Below the pieces are notes generated by a model. That model ran no database searches and was not told the DNA's origin. It saw only the letters and a program-made list of their open reading frames with translations. Both the position numbers and the translations under genes were made by a program. Of a stretch of 39,811 nt of DNA, positions 39,739-39,811 are shown one piece after another; positions within the stretch are counted from its first letter, which is position 1; the number at the start of each line of letters is the position of its first letter. The DNA lies in NCBI GenBank assembly GCA_034409055.1, contig DAOUMU010000162.1:1-39811 (forward strand), written 5' to 3'. Source of the DNA: DAOUMU01 sp034409055 (GTDB lineage Bacteria > Chloroflexota > Anaerolineae > 4572-78 > J111).

Positions 39739-39811
39739 AAAAACATAGCCACGGTTTGACGAGTCAGGAGTTCGAGGCGAAAATCAAGGCTCAATTCTTG
39801 TACGAGCGAGG

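Noticed and set aside
1..39811. tRNA and rRNA genes
   Set aside because: No T-arm GTTCRANNC pattern with a matching acceptor stem and no rRNA-like segment was seen.

Overview
The window looks like chromosomal DNA of a filamentous or Anaerolineae-type Chloroflexota bacterium. This is inferred from gene content and protein style: DUF951, a TgpA-like transglutaminase paired with DUF58, giant AAA/GAF histidine kinases, LexA with Gram-positive-type SOS boxes, RNase J, and UPF0104-type flippase-like proteins. No rRNA, tRNA or CRISPR array was found. About 24 protein genes are supported.

Layout. (1) 1-3750 is an accessory stretch. It holds a SAM methyltransferase and a long HEAT-repeat protein, both on the minus strand and separated by a well-formed integron-type attC site (1149-1273), followed by a DUF2442 gene and a decayed serine-hydrolase fragment. 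(2) 3776-7454 is a DUF58 / transglutaminase pair. (3) 7580-10417 is a minus-strand operon-like run: a LexA paralogue, a soluble FtsK/SpoIIIE motor and three small genes. Just upstream is a second, canonical lexA (10635-11273). Both lexA genes have the same near-consensus promoter with an SOS box in an 18-bp spacer. The downstream LexA has lost both the Ala-Gly cleavage site and the catalytic lysine. (4) 11442-18580 is a tightly coupled plus-strand signalling operon: a 50-aa leader protein, an AAA ATPase, a 1301-aa AAA-GAF-histidine kinase, and a receiver domain fused to a kinase-fold domain. (5) rnj (RNase J) lies at 18731-20377. (6) 20431-26529 (minus) is an envelope glycolipid cluster with two flippase-like proteins, a GT2, an MGDG-synthase-like glycosyltransferase, DUF951 and a PHP phosphoesterase. 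(7) 26735-39738 holds a DUF234 ATPase, a D12 DNA adenine methylase with a tetranucleotide-rich 5' end, an SLC13-type transporter, a DUF2723 membrane protein, an unknown protein, a solute-binding/VWA fusion and a RapA-like SNF2 helicase.

Non-coding structure is rich. Three copies of a MITE-like element (24617, 31221, 36199) each have perfect 8-bp target duplications and imperfect inverted ends starting GTAACT. Inside them sits a separate 17-bp module, present or absent between copies and once doubled. Other intergenic regions carry paired small hairpins, a 16-bp tandem repeat and a perfect 20-bp inverted repeat.

The strongest candidates for something new are the SOS-inducible but apparently non-cleavable LexA linked to a DNA motor, the four-gene ATPase/histidine-kinase/receiver-kinase operon, and the nested 17-bp module inside the MITE family.
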